Shown: positions 14,001 to 24,334 of the stretch, piece by piece
Layout of the letters: every line of letters begins with the position of its first letter
Position numbering within the stretch: the stretch's first letter is position 1
NCBI GenBank assembly: GCA_011316305.1
Contig: SAUG01000181.1
Location: forward strand, 1-64,000
Source of the DNA: Rusavskia elegans
Lineage: Eukaryota > Ascomycota > Lecanoromycetes > Teloschistales > Teloschistaceae
Reading direction: 5' to 3'
Length of the DNA stretch: 64,000 nucleotides
Program-made: the position numbers and the translations under genes
The notes under the pieces: generated by a model
What the model saw: the letters and a program-made list of their open reading frames with translations, nothing else
Told to the model about the DNA's origin: nothing
Databases searched by the model: none

Positions 14001-15203
14001 AAAAAAGATTATTTCTAATTTTATAAAAGATATCATATAAATAATAGAATTAAAATAAAAAATATTAATATCGTTCTATCTATAGATAGATAGATATATA
14101 GAAAGAAAAAAAATACTAGAAATATATCTAAAGATATACTAATTAGAAAAAAAAATTATTTTTAATTTTTTCTAATAATATAAATAGCGATTAGCTTTTT
14201 ACATAATAAAGATATATAGATACCGCTTAATAAACTTCTATATAGAAAGAAATTAAAAAAAGAAATCGTTAGTAATATTAGTAATCTAATAGTATAGTTT
14301 GTCGTTAATAAAATAAAATATAAATAGAAAAAGATAAAAATAAAGATTTAAAATATAAAAGAAAAAATAAAGGAAGAAGTAAATAAATTAAAAAAATACT
14401 ATAATATCTAAAAAGGAAATAAAGTATTACTATTAATAAAAAATTTAATAGATAGAAAACTAGATAGACTATATATCGGAATCTTAGAAATTAAGGATAT
14501 TAAAAATATAATAGCAAATTTAAAGCTATTAATAATAGGAATATATTCTAAAATCTTTATAGATCTATTTAAGAAGATATTTAAACGTATATCTCTAGTT
14601 AGAAATTAGTATTACTAGAAAAGAAAAAAATATAAAATTAAAAAAATTTTAGATAAAAAATTAGAAACTAATAAGTTTTTAATTAAATAAAAAGGGTTTC
14701 TAGATAAAGAAAATATATAGAAACTAAAGAAGTATCTAAAAGGCGCCTAGAAAACTTTAAAAAAATTAAGAAAAATACTATAGAGGGAGCTATATTATAT
14801 CTATAATTTTATAGAAATATTTTAGAAAATTTACGAGTTAAACGAAGTTAATTATCTATAGCCGTCTATAGCTACTATAGCCGACCTTTATAATAGATTT
14901 TTTTAGAAGATAGCTATCTATCGGTACTATCGGCTATTTTTATTATATATATTACTTTTTATTCCTACTAGATAGCTTTTTTTATTAATTATTAATATAA
15001 TTATTAAATATTTTTAGTTATTTTCTTTTTAATTATCTTCGTAATAAAGATATTTTATAATATTATAACTATATCTTTATAGCTATACGGGATTACTTAT
15101 AATAATCTATACTAGAATTCTTTTACTATTTTATAGCTTATACTACGTCTATAGCTGTTGCTAGACTCGAACGTAACGCCCTTTAATATACAAGGACGTT
15201 ATA
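11097..15203 (+). mobile_element. Full-length Ty3/gypsy retrotransposon, RIP-inactivated
   Basis: Two 411-bp LTRs lie at 11097-11507 and 14793-15203, flanked by CGAAG and CGAAA (one G/A difference). A purine-rich AGAGGGAGC precedes the 3' LTR as a polypurine tract. In the plus frame at about 12430-12590 the degraded reverse transcriptase shows FFGLINAS followed by VYIDN, the latter replacing the usual YxDD by a G-to-A change. Near 13880-13920 the integrase core reads IIVDKLTKY. Stop codons interrupt every frame. A 160-bp TIR element is inserted at 13650 inside pol. The order RT then integrase is the Ty3/gypsy order. Confidence 0.8.
13650..13809. mobile_element. Short (160 bp) TAGACTGG-family element inside gypsy pol
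   Basis: Runs from TAGACTGGTCACTTCG to AAACGGCCGGTCGA and is flanked by exact 8-bp duplications ATTACTAT (13642-13649 and 13810-13817). Unlike its host element it keeps CA and TG dinucleotides (for example CCAAAATGGCGACTC). This suggests insertion after the gypsy element was hit by RIP, or escape because it is short. The exact duplication makes this the cleanest evidence for an 8-bp TSD in this family. Confidence 0.75.
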
Positions 15204-15227
15204 CGAAATAGCCAATCTAATTATACG

Positions 15228-15835
15228 GCGTTTAACGATAGAAAAGTTTTGGATTTCAATTAAATATATACTAATAGATTTTATATTAACGTATAGATTT
15301 ATATCGATTTTAGAATCTACTAAAATATAGATTGAAAGGTCATCTAGTACAAAGTAGATTTTATTGCTAGATGCTATTTATATACCGGCTCTCTATTATC
15401 GTTATCAAAACTCTGACGCGGTCTAGCCCGAATAGGCAACTATAGTATGGTCAGTGGTATTTTTCTTTCTAACACAGACGTCTCTTACGAGCGCGTATAT
15501 ACCAAAGCAAAAGTGCATTATATCAGAGAATAATACATGTACGGACTTCATGAGTGGGGTGTTAGGGTTATAGAGATTAGGGTTTAGGGGCTGCCAGTGG
15601 GACACTGAAGGGGGCTCGAAAGGTCGCATCCGCGTGCGCTGCCCCGATTTGGTCATCTCCGAAAACGATGCTCACTCCATCCATTGTCCGACTGCCCCGT
15701 CTTATGCACTCCTGCTTTGAAATCATTCCTGCTTTGTAATTACTCTTGGGCGGTACTTAATCATGTCTTTGCCCTCGATGATGCAATCCATCTCCTCACT
15801 GTTCGCTCGCTTGGGGCAAGTAACCATTTTCCACC
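15228..15835. other. Boundary zone and 5' region of the MFS gene
   Basis: AT-rich RIP sequence continues to about 15400 and then switches within tens of bases to GC-balanced sequence. The rest is the upstream region of the transporter gene. The short open frames here have no recognisable content. Confidence 0.5.
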
Positions 15836-17537
15836 ATGGTTGGAAGTACGCTCTCTCCCGTCGCCTCACCGACCGACTCCATCTCCATACCTCAGGGCCA
15901 GTCCCGGGCCTTTGAAGCAGGTGCCAGCCGAAACCAGGATGAGAATGGTACCAATTGTGTCGAGGAGGATGAGAGAGCACGGATAGAACGCTTGGGTCGA
16001 GAGAGGCCGCCAAAGTTCAAATCCTTGACGGCTGAAATCTGCTTCTGCTACTCTCTCCTCGCTTCTATGATCACGGTGGTAGGCTCATTTGGTCCCTTCC
16101 CGACATGGTTCGTCGTACAACTTTAACACGTAATTCTTATAGGAGTACTTCGTCAGCGGCTTCAGTGTCCTTCTACCCACCGTGGTCGAGAAGCTCGATA
16201 TACCTAAGGCATCCCAAGTCTGGCCAGCAAGTGCTTTCTCGCTCGTCACAGCAGCCTTCCTCTTGCCGTTCGGTCGACTTGGTGATATGTACGGGGGCTA
16301 TCCGATGTATCTTGGTGGTCTGGCTTGGTTCTGTGTCTGGTCTCTGATCGCCGGCTTTTCCCAAAACCAGCTCATGTTCGACTTCTGCCGAGCTCTGCAG
16401 GGTTTAGGCTGTGCCGCTTTTCTACCGGCTGGAGTTATGCTCATGGGGGCGATATACAGGCCTGGTCCTAGGAAGAATCTGGTTTTCAGTCTATATGGAG
16501 CCGCAGCACCTCTGGGCTTCTTCATTGGTGTCTTTTTCGCTGGCCTTACTGGGCAGTACCTGACGTTTGGATGGTACTTCTGGATTGGTGCCATACTAGT
16601 CTTGTCAACCATTCTAGCTGCCTTCTGGGCTGTGCCCAACGACGCGGAAGAGAGAAAAGCATTGGGCATAAAGATGGATTGGATGGGATCTATCCTGATT
16701 GTGTCCGGCCTAGTGCTCGTGGTTTTCGCCATCACTGACAGCTCGCACGCGCCACAAGGATGGAGGACACCCTACATCTACGTCACTCTAATTATCGGCT
16801 CGCTCCTACTTATGGCTGCCGTCTACGTCGAAGGGTGGGTGGCTACGGCTCCGTTACTGCCTGCCGAGATCTTCGATATTCCCTACCTCAAACCCCTATT
16901 CCTGGCCCTGTTCCTCTCGTACGGCGTGTTCGGGGTATTCCTTCTCTACGGAACTTTCTACATGCAGGATATAATGGGAGGCTCGCCCCTGCAACTTGTG
17001 GCTTGGTTCGCACCAATGGGTCTAGGAGGTTGCATCATCGCTATCAGTGGCGGTTATGTTCTTCATCTGCTTTCTGGCACGGCATTGCTCATATTAAGTG
17101 CCTTTGGTTGGATCCTTACGTCTTTACTTTTTGCCTTGGCTCCTACAGGAGCCAATTACTGGGCCTACGTTTTTCCCGCCATGATTGGCGCCACTGTCGG
17201 AATTGACATCAGTTACAACGTGGCCAACGTGTTCATCACCACAAGTCTTCTATCAAGCCAGCAAGGACTCGCTGGAGCATTGCTCAACAGTTTGCTCTTC
17301 CTCGGAATCGCTTTTGTGCTCTCCTTCGGAGACGTAACGCAACATGAAACTGCCCATTTGGGCCTGAAGAGGAGTTATCAGTCTGTGTTTTGGTATCAGC
17401 TCGCTGTTCAGTCGACAGCGCTCGTCATAATGATCGCCTTCGTGCGGATACGCAAGGCTGAGAGTGACCTGACAGCGGATGAGAAGTTGGCACGTGGGAA
17501 AGAGATGGTGGAGGATCTAGAATCTCCCGAGGGATAA
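15836..17537 (+). CDS. MFS drug:H+ antiporter (DHA2-like, 14 TM), 545 aa
   Basis: Two exons, 15836-16078 and 16143-17537, joined by a 64-bp intron (GTAGGC...TTATAG) with a TTTAAC-like branch site. The splice is in phase and restores a continuous first membrane segment (ASMITV-EYFVSGFSVLLP). A donor 3 nt earlier would also keep frame. The ATG at 15836 lies in a good context (CCACCATGG). The N-terminal ~65 residues are polar and cytosolic. Motif A is seen as GRLGDMYGGY (about residues 125-134), then GAAAPLGFFIGVFFAG, and hydrophobic segments continue to about residue 520. Length and motif order fit plasma-membrane efflux or uptake pumps related to yeast ATR1/YMR279C. The substrate cannot be read from sequence. 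It appears intact and converges with the DUF7025 gene. Confidence 0.88.
16079..16142 (+). other. Intron of the MFS gene
   Basis: A 64-bp phase-0 intron bounded by GT and AG. Its interior contains in-frame stops, and removing it joins two halves of a conserved transmembrane helix. The alternative donor GTGGTA at 16076 would drop one valine only. Confidence 0.8.
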
Positions 17538-17877
17538 AGGTTGATGATCGGCTGGCAATGGTGTTGTCCTAACTGCATGCATATGCGTAACACCATGTAA
17601 CGAATGATGAAGGGAAAATCGGATAGCTTGGGTCCTGGTGCATTTAACTTTTATGACGCGCGGCTCTAGAAAATAGACTAGTTCAATGATACAACTTATC
17701 ATCTCTCCAACTATCAAATGGCTTCGACATCTTAAGTCTGGCAGGCTGGTGGGGCTTGAACGATTGACCGGCTGAGAAAATCAGACGTCTACTGAGGCAT
17801 TGAACTTTGAAACCCATATATCGAACTTGTAGCCCAGCGAGGGTTAAATTTAGTCCAACAGATAGAAAGAGTCAAAT
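17538..17877. other. Convergent intergenic region
   Basis: About 340 bp between the 3' ends of the MFS gene and the DUF7025 gene. I see no further coding sequence or structured element. Confidence 0.5.
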
Positions 17878-19896
17878 TTATATGAAATTAAACTCTTTTC
17901 TGAAGAAAATCGTCTCCTGCCTTTGTATCTCGGGTGTCAACACTAAAGTAGTTTTTAGAAATTCCATGGGCAAGTGGAGATGCTCACCCTCTTCACTGTT
18001 GCTGATCGTCCGGAGGAGCGTGCCGTTAGCCCGGATGAACTCAACGCTTCTTTGTCTGTCGACTCGATGATCATCGAACATGAATCTGTCTTGGAAACAG
18101 TCTGTACATCCTGGAATGCCACAAGCCTCAGTCTATTCATGATATGGTATCAGTATGATGCTCATGAAATTGATATAGGATATGAAAAGAATGCAGAGAT
18201 GTACGTACAACATTTCTTGCGTCATCTTCGATCCAAGATCTGAGTCCAAACTTCGGAGTATTCTTGGGGTGCTTTTGATATGCTAGTGCAAAATCTTTGA
18301 TGACCTGGCTGTCGATCTAATAGGACGATTGATTATAATGGCAGAAAAGCTTCGGAGTGGTTTATCTGACCTGTTCTTGTGGTTCACCCACACTCAGACC
18401 ATTGTATTCGCGATGAGGGTGTTCGTTGGCAGCAGACAGCTCTCGATATTTGTTTCCCCTCTCGAGCATTATAGCCCTGAGTTGTTCAGCATCCTTATGA
18501 AACCTGAGTGGGTACAGGGGAAGGTCCAAGATGTTTTTTTCGCCTTCGTACGAGACAAGTTGCATGCGTCGTTCCACTGGACCAAACCTCTGCCCGTCAA
18601 AGTCAAAGTGGAAGACGTCGACTGTGAACACACTCATTGCACTGTTGACTTCTTCTTTGTATACGGACTCTACCATTTTGCGAGACCCTTCAGTTCTTGT
18701 TGAGATCTCCTTTACTGGTCTCCGCCTGGAAAAGATGTCGGCAGCTGGGAGTATGGAAACTTGATATAGCTCAAGACCCTTGTTTCCACTTAATTCGCCG
18801 TCGGCAACTAGTAGATCGCCTGCCATGAACAGGTGCCACAGATCCTGGAAAGCGATTCTTTCAGCGCTAGAGGACCGCAAAAATTTGTGTTTCGCAAAGA
18901 TGTCTTCCATTTTCTCCTGCATGAATTTGGCGAGAATGCGGAGATGCGTAATGGCTTCTGCCTGAGCTAATAACTCTTCCGACAACTCATGTCTGCATCT
19001 ATCATCATATGAATCAATCAGAGATGCATTTTTCGGGGGTACCAGTGGCTCACACTGTGGCTCGCGAGAGGTTTGTAGGATGTCACTGACATCAGCCAAG
19101 TCGACGTATCCATTGCATCTCTCCCCAAGCGGGCATCGTGTGTTTTCAGCAAAGTTCAGCTCGAGCTCCTTCAGATAGACTAGTATCTGATCGTAATAGA
19201 AGAGCAGGACTTTGAAAGGACGATGAATGATCAGTCGCGAAGAGCTCATGTAGGTTTGCTCGGTTATAACTTGCAAGGCGTTGATGATGTGAAATGATCT
19301 GATCCTGATACGTTCAATGTTCTTGTAGGAGCTTGCTGGTGGTTTCGTGAAGAGTCGCTGTGGGCCCTCAGATGGTTGCTGAACGTGTGATTTGCGCCTG
19401 GAGTATGTGGCTTTTCAATGAGGACTTCGAGAATATTTGTTGCTTTAGGAGCGTCCTCCAAGTATTCTTGCCATGTCATCCATTGGATTTCTGTACTGAG
19501 GCCTCGCTCTGATGACTCATTGCCTTTGTCCCAGATGCTAGATGGTCTCGAGAGGTTGAAGTTCCGAAGCTGATTCTCGAGCGACTCAATACGCTCAACG
19601 AGGTGAGACGGAGACTGAAGTGGTATGCTCGTCGCTTCATCGTAATGGAGGCTGGTTGGTGGAATAGTTGGACTCTTTGGGGCTTGAGCGTGTTTTGGTT
19701 GGCAATTCCTAGAAGGGACTCGTGGATCTTGAAAGCGGACAAAAGAGCTGCTACGATGGGGTTTGGAAGTCGCAATCTCCGGAAAGGATTCCTGAGGGAA
19801 GAGCGGCGTTCGGGGTGTTGAGGTCAAACGTTGTTGCTGCGGCCCACCAAAGTCATCTTCAGACTGACTTCCATCAGAGGATTGACTTGAAGACAT
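17878..19896 (-). pseudogene. DUF7025 protein lacking its C-terminal AAA+ ATPase domain
   Basis: Hand-spliced exons on the minus strand: 19896-19385, 19331-18371, 18316-18209 and 18132-17878, giving 611 aa. Introns are 53, 54 and 76 bp and all junctions keep phase; the first (GTTCAG...GCAAG) is weak and could instead be a frameshift. The N-terminus is Ser/Gln rich and disordered. The family pattern follows: ERIRIRS, LLFYYDQI, LWHLFMAGDLLV, FDFDGQRFGPV, LPLYPLRF, then IDSQVIKDFALAYQ and a Cys-rich CGIPGCTDC segment. In this family a P-loop AAA+ ATPase normally follows. Here similarity ends after EGEHLHLP near 17960 and the frame runs into an unrelated tail and stop. I read it as a 3'-truncated copy. 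Such proteins are common near fungal incompatibility genes; their role is unproven. Confidence 0.7.
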
Positions 19897-21060
19897 ATTT
19901 CAAACTCTGGGTGGAGTCAGCCTCCGTGAAATCAAGTTGCGTGATGGTGATTATCACCAGGATGTAGCTGAATTCAGCCACTCAGAGCGTACCAGAATTG
20001 ATATTTGTACTACACGACAATCTACAATCCGGTAACATCAAATGAGTCTAGAACGGGTGGGTCGGGGTTGTGAACGATGTAAGGGCAGCGTGTATGAGGG
20101 AGAGCCATCTGTATCAAACTCGATGATAGCTGCAACGACCTCAAGAATTTGAAGGAAAGTAATTTTGCTGACGGCGTAGGATCAAGCTAGAGGCGTCCGT
20201 CCTTCAAGTAATGTTCGACGCTTAAGTACTCACACTAGAGCCTCACTGTCGTGGGTGGTAGATAAGGCTAAGGATTTTCCTGTAGATATGGCCAGGTAGT
20301 CGCCTAGGAGTGGTAGCACTCCACCAACATCAGAACGGCTGAAGGAGTGAATTCCATTGGTAGCATCACTACTACCGCAACTGTCAGGGTTTAGATCGTA
20401 AGCCAATGGTGTGATGTTGAGACATGGTGTTGGCGGCGTGGAGGATCAGCCTTGCAGCCTGAAGCTGGTGAGGGTTGCAGAAAGTGAGGCTCTTGAGATT
20501 GGAACAGGTCTCGCCATCGATCCGATTACGAACACAGCCTGGTAAATCCGGCTTTTCCAGCCCAGTATAGTAGATAGCTGTGGGGTGGGGTGGGGAGATG
20601 TGGGATGGCATTGGCACTCAGGACAAGACTGAATACTGACACGGGTCGGACTGAGCTGCTGGTCGCAGCCAAGCGACGAGGCTAGGAAATAGAGAATGGG
20701 ATTGCCTGAATCAGCCATCCTGTGGCATGAGGTATCTCGTGAAGGCTGTTTTCGTGGCTGTCTCCCATCCTGGTGAGACCCAACCAAACGTAGGCACTCT
20801 CATTGTTATTGGATGTAGCCAGCGCTTTGGGCAAAATCAGGCAGTAGCAAAGCCCCAGTGCGTGATGTGCATGAAGCAGCAATGCGGGGCCCCTTAAAAA
20901 TGACTGGTAGCATCCGGCCAATATACTCGGAATCGTACAGCGGAGTGTCTTGTTTTCAAGTTCACAAGCTTTGCACCGATACGATGTCAAATTCCTGCGA
21001 GAAGACTGAGCAAACACCCGATAAATGCGATGGTGACGACGGACCAAAGACATAGTCCAT
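19897..21060. other. Intergenic, possible unassigned gene fragment
   Basis: GC-balanced sequence between the divergent DUF7025 and STAND genes. On the minus strand, about 20270-20440 stays open (reading PLLGDYLAISTGKSLAL) and ends at a good donor, GTGAGT, near 20249. No family is recognisable and the flanking exons do not join cleanly. It also holds the promoters of both neighbours. Confidence 0.3.
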
Positions 21061-23121
21061 CAAAGACTCTGCTGTTTATGCCCAACAGCACATATCCGAA
21101 GACCTCCATCCTGCTTTCGCGGAACCAGGACTGAGCTACGAAGCGAGCAGTGATAGTTTTGTTGCCGAGGTCGACGACGTCTACGATGAAGCCGCTCTGT
21201 TCGATAGTCAGCCACCCTTTAAAGATGCTCTGGAGAAGTACCAGAAGACCAAATACAAGCCAGAAATAGATCTCGGTGCGACTCATGACTGGGATGAGGT
21301 GATGAAATATGTTAATGAAGCCCGCCACCAATATACCGGGGTGGGGTAGGAAGGGATAATGAAGAAGATCGACAATCGTTTGAAAACTTTCCAGACCGCG
21401 GCGCCGGCTATCCAGGCATGGCTAAAACTTCTGCCATCTACCTCCACCTATGGTTCGGTCGTTTGTGGTGGATTGACAATCATTCTAGAAGTGAGAAATG
21501 GTTTCCAAGGTCTGATTCAGTGTAAGCTGATGGAAGACAGGCCGCGGTCCGGCTCAGACAGCTTCGGAAAGAAACTCTGGATGCCCTTGATCAGGTCCCT
21601 CTATGCATCGAGAAAGCACATTTCTTTATGTGTATGTATGGCTATGCACAGATTAACCAACAGACGTGCAATCTAGACCTAGCCATAATTGAGGCGCTCA
21701 AGCATATCCTGGAATATTATAAGCGGGCGGCGGGCAGTATGACTCGTATTTGAAAGCCAGCTGACTCCATACTGACATCTTTTAGTGAAATATTTCAGTG
21801 CATTCAGCAAAGGTCCCGCTTTTGCGGAAATGCTGAAAAACAAGATGAAGAATGTGGAAAAGGCCTCACAAGCGATGAACGAGCGAGTAAATCAATGGGA
21901 ACACCGCCGCTTGAAAGAGGTCTGGGATGTGGCTATGCACAGTACCGTATACCTGCAGACAAGTTGCCGTATACAGCTAATCATCGCCTTCAGCGAAGGA
22001 TCAGGTGGGAGATCTAAAGATCTTGGCTGTCGAAGCCCGCAATCATCTGTACGCCATACTTAGGGACACCGAGGTTTGGCAGCAAGAAGCCCTGCGAGGT
22101 AGGTGTCCGTGCATCGTGAATGTTGATGGATCTGATCCATCTCCTGCAGCCTGGAAGCAGTCCAAGGGGGCCAAGAAATGTTCGGGAGCCAACAAAGACC
22201 GTGCGGTTTTGGATCAAGAAGGTAATCCAATCGACTTTCCCAAATCACTGCACGTCACTAATCTTGCATCCTGAAGATCAAAACATGGCTGCGAGAAAGT
22301 CGCTGCTTGCCCATTTCCGTAAAAAAAATTGTTTTTTGCAAATTAGTATTTTTCAATTTAAATTTAGTGTTTCATATCGACCAGTCACGCGATGTGGAGA
22401 ACGTGCTGACCCACATAACATCAATGACTTTGGATGATCAAGACAGGGTTGGTGCAATTGTGGACCATCAAGCGGTGACAGATTGGCTGCTCGACCCGCA
22501 ATCTCCAGCACTACTGGTCCACGGCAACGGTCGGCGTCATGACCCCATTGCTCCTACATCCGTCGCTTGTACTTTGCTCATTCACGTCTTTTCGAAAAGG
22601 CTGCACTTCCCCACGCTGTACTGGTACTGTGGATTACATGACTCCGGATCCCGGGGTAACCCTTTGAGCATGCTGAAGAACCTCATCTGTCAGCTGCTCT
22701 GCTTGCCATGCTGTATATGCAGCATGGACGACCAGCTTGGCCTCGATACGCAGGACTTCGCAAAGCTGATGAGAATTTTCGTGAGGCTGCTTCGACGTTG
22801 GTCTTTGGTCACTCCTGTTGTGTGCATTCTGGACGGTATTTCGTTCTATGAGGCCCGGCATCAACGCGTCGAAACCAGCAAACTTGTGGATGAATTGGGG
22901 GGCCTTGCAAGATCTGATCCTCGGTGCTTCTCTTATTCCTTACGAGTCCCCTGAGGACCAGTTACATCATCCAGCGACCGGAAAGGGCACCGGAGCTCAT
23001 CGTCGCAGAAATCCCGGACCATGTCAGCGGCTACAAGCAAGGCCTCAATACTCGTCAGATTGTGTCGACCACAGAGATAAAAGCGAATGCTAGATTAGAA
23101 AACTTAGTAGGTCACAAGTAG
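21061..23121 (+). pseudogene. Fungal STAND/NLR-like protein, disrupted
   Basis: Reading through in pieces gives an N-terminal fungal STAND-associated (DUF7708-like) domain: PPFKDALEKYQ, THDWDEVMKYVNEARHQYTGVG, then KTFQTAAPAIQAWLKLLPS and YGSVVCGGLTIILE. Short in-phase introns lie at 21491-21540, 21737-21785, 22099-22149 and 22319-22367 (49-51 bp); one at 21947-21998 is doubtful. The NTPase-like half reads PALLVHGNGRRHD where a Walker A would be expected (no GKS/T), LYWYCGLH, and a Walker-B-like VVCILDG. Damage: in-frame TAG at 21347-21349, frame loss around 21960-22000 and 22240-22280, and a 1-nt loss near 22930. No in-frame ATG was found upstream. The frame ends at TAG 23119. Intact relatives are thought to act in non-self recognition. 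Confidence 0.7.
21347..21349 (+). other. Premature TAG in the STAND gene
   Basis: The codon between GVG and EGIMKK is TAG, in frame with the exon that ends at 21490. A CAG-to-TAG change would be a C-to-T transition of the RIP type, although the flanking gene is not otherwise depleted in CA/TG. Confidence 0.6.
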
Positions 23122-23229
23122 CTGTAGCCAGATCATCGTATGTCGTACGCCATGGTCGGTAGTTGATTGTGGAATCTGAATCCTCCCGGCAATTTACCCC
23201 ACATGATTGTGGAGGATGGCCTTTTCGAC

Positions 23230-23560
23230 CAGATGCGCATGAAATACTCTCGGTCGAAGACTTCGACCAAGCCATTCACGATTTGTGGATGGGCGTCCAT
23301 GACTTCGGTGATGAGATCAAGTTCCCGCTCGATTGGGCCCATCTTGGTGACTTTGATGTGAGGGAGCCTCCGCTCGCGCGTCTGATGTCGGCGACCATTT
23401 GAGGCAGATGAAAAACGTCGTCGATGCTGGGAAATCCAAAGCCTAGACATATTATGGCACGTGCGGCGTTTTTATACAATAGCGTATGTGACGTACTTGT
23501 CGGCTATGCTCGTTGGTATTGCCTTGATCGATGCACAAGGCGCCCGCCAATGACCGGCGG
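23230..23560 (-). pseudogene. HET-domain (heterokaryon incompatibility) fragment
   Basis: On the minus strand three frames together spell a HET domain: ALCIDQGNTNEHSRQVRHIRY (about 23541-23484), then LYKNAARAIICLGFG with LPQMVADIRR (23479-23390), then ELDLITEVMDAHPQ to FDREYFMRIW (23330-23233). The first frame change fits loss of one T in a TATTTG run at about 23483; a second change lies near 23375. The CIDQ-x-N-x-x-E-x-x-QV motif and the R-x-x-YF-x-x-xW motif are typical of HET proteins, which trigger cell death on hyphal fusion between unlike strains. The rest of the domain and any C-terminal region are missing. It lies tail to tail with the STAND pseudogene. Confidence 0.7.
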
Positions 23561-23561
23561 C

Positions 23562-24334
23562 CCTGGCTGGGTAGGGGCAAACTCCGAAGAGCCAGGTCCA
23601 AATCGCGCCTGATTGGTATGGTCGGCCTTCACACCATCGTGGTTCTCAGGTGGATTCTAGACCCCAAGAGTAGGAGAGAGCTTCAAAGTAAGGAGCGCTC
23701 TGGATATCGACGGTCGTTGGGGAGCAAGTGAGAAATATTATGGGCAGCAATAAGAGGTAAGAGTGGAAGACGGGTGAAAGGAGAGGTTAGGCCGAATTTT
23801 GCAATCGGAGGCAGAGGACGATAGCGGTACTGCTCCATTGCTGGTGGTTGTTGCGTAGAGAAACAAAGCGAAGTCACGTTGGGAAGGCTCAACCAGACAA
23901 GACAGCTGACAAGCGGCAACGCTCCAAGGCGTGGGAAGTAGAAGCTCCAGATCGGCGGTTCGGAGCGTTTCGTGATCGTACGTGAAGAGACACTCTAGCT
24001 GAGGGGGTGTGAATGGAAGAAAACAAGGCCGGAAGGGTGATAGAGACGTCGTAGAGTACGGAGTACCACATACGCTGTACCGCAGTCTCTTGGCACTGCT
24101 ACCAGGGGATGATGACTTCTGCGCACCGGGGTATATGTCATCACGTTCCTCTCTTTACGAGTAGCGCCAATTAATGCCAAGCCTCAGCCACCTCGATCCC
24201 AGCCACCTCCATTATCTGTATGTAAAGTATTTGCTTTTAACCCTTCCACACCGGGCTGGGCCTTTGAACAACACTGTAGTCATCTGTCACAACACTCTCC
24301 AGCACAAAACCTTCGACATCTCCATCTGTGCAGA
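23562..24334. other. Intergenic, eroded upstream flank of HET fragment
   Basis: No recognisable coding sequence on either strand. About 770 bp of GC-balanced DNA separates the HET fragment from the proline-rich ORF. Confidence 0.4.

Larger units (their letters stand above)
6929..15219. mobile_element. TAGACTGG-family MITE split by two gypsy insertions
   Basis: The left end TAAACTAGCCGTCGG at 6929 and the right end CCGTACCGAA + ATAGCCAATCTA finishing at 15219 are the two ends of one family member. The flanks are ATTATATA (6921-6928) and ATTATACG (15220-15227), an 8-bp duplication with only C/T and G/A differences. Removing the two gypsy elements with their 5-bp duplications (7331-10998 and 11097-15203) leaves about 506 bp, the normal size of short family members. 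This is therefore the oldest layer of the 8.3-kb nest. Confidence 0.65.

Noticed and set aside
16298..16735. Minus-strand 145-aa frame inside the MFS gene
   Set aside because: Antisense shadow; the plus strand encodes clear transmembrane segments and MFS motifs.
18671..19276. Alternative view that the DUF7025 exons are two separate genes
   Set aside because: The frames join in phase and follow one family pattern across all four exons.
20041..20100. RGCERCKG stretch resembling a Zn2Cys6 start
   Set aside because: Only one CxxC pair is present and the frame does not continue as a binuclear cluster.
20987..21331. Minus-strand 114-aa frame with two hydrophobic stretches
   Set aside because: It is antisense to the STAND gene's first exon, which matches a family pattern on the plus strand.
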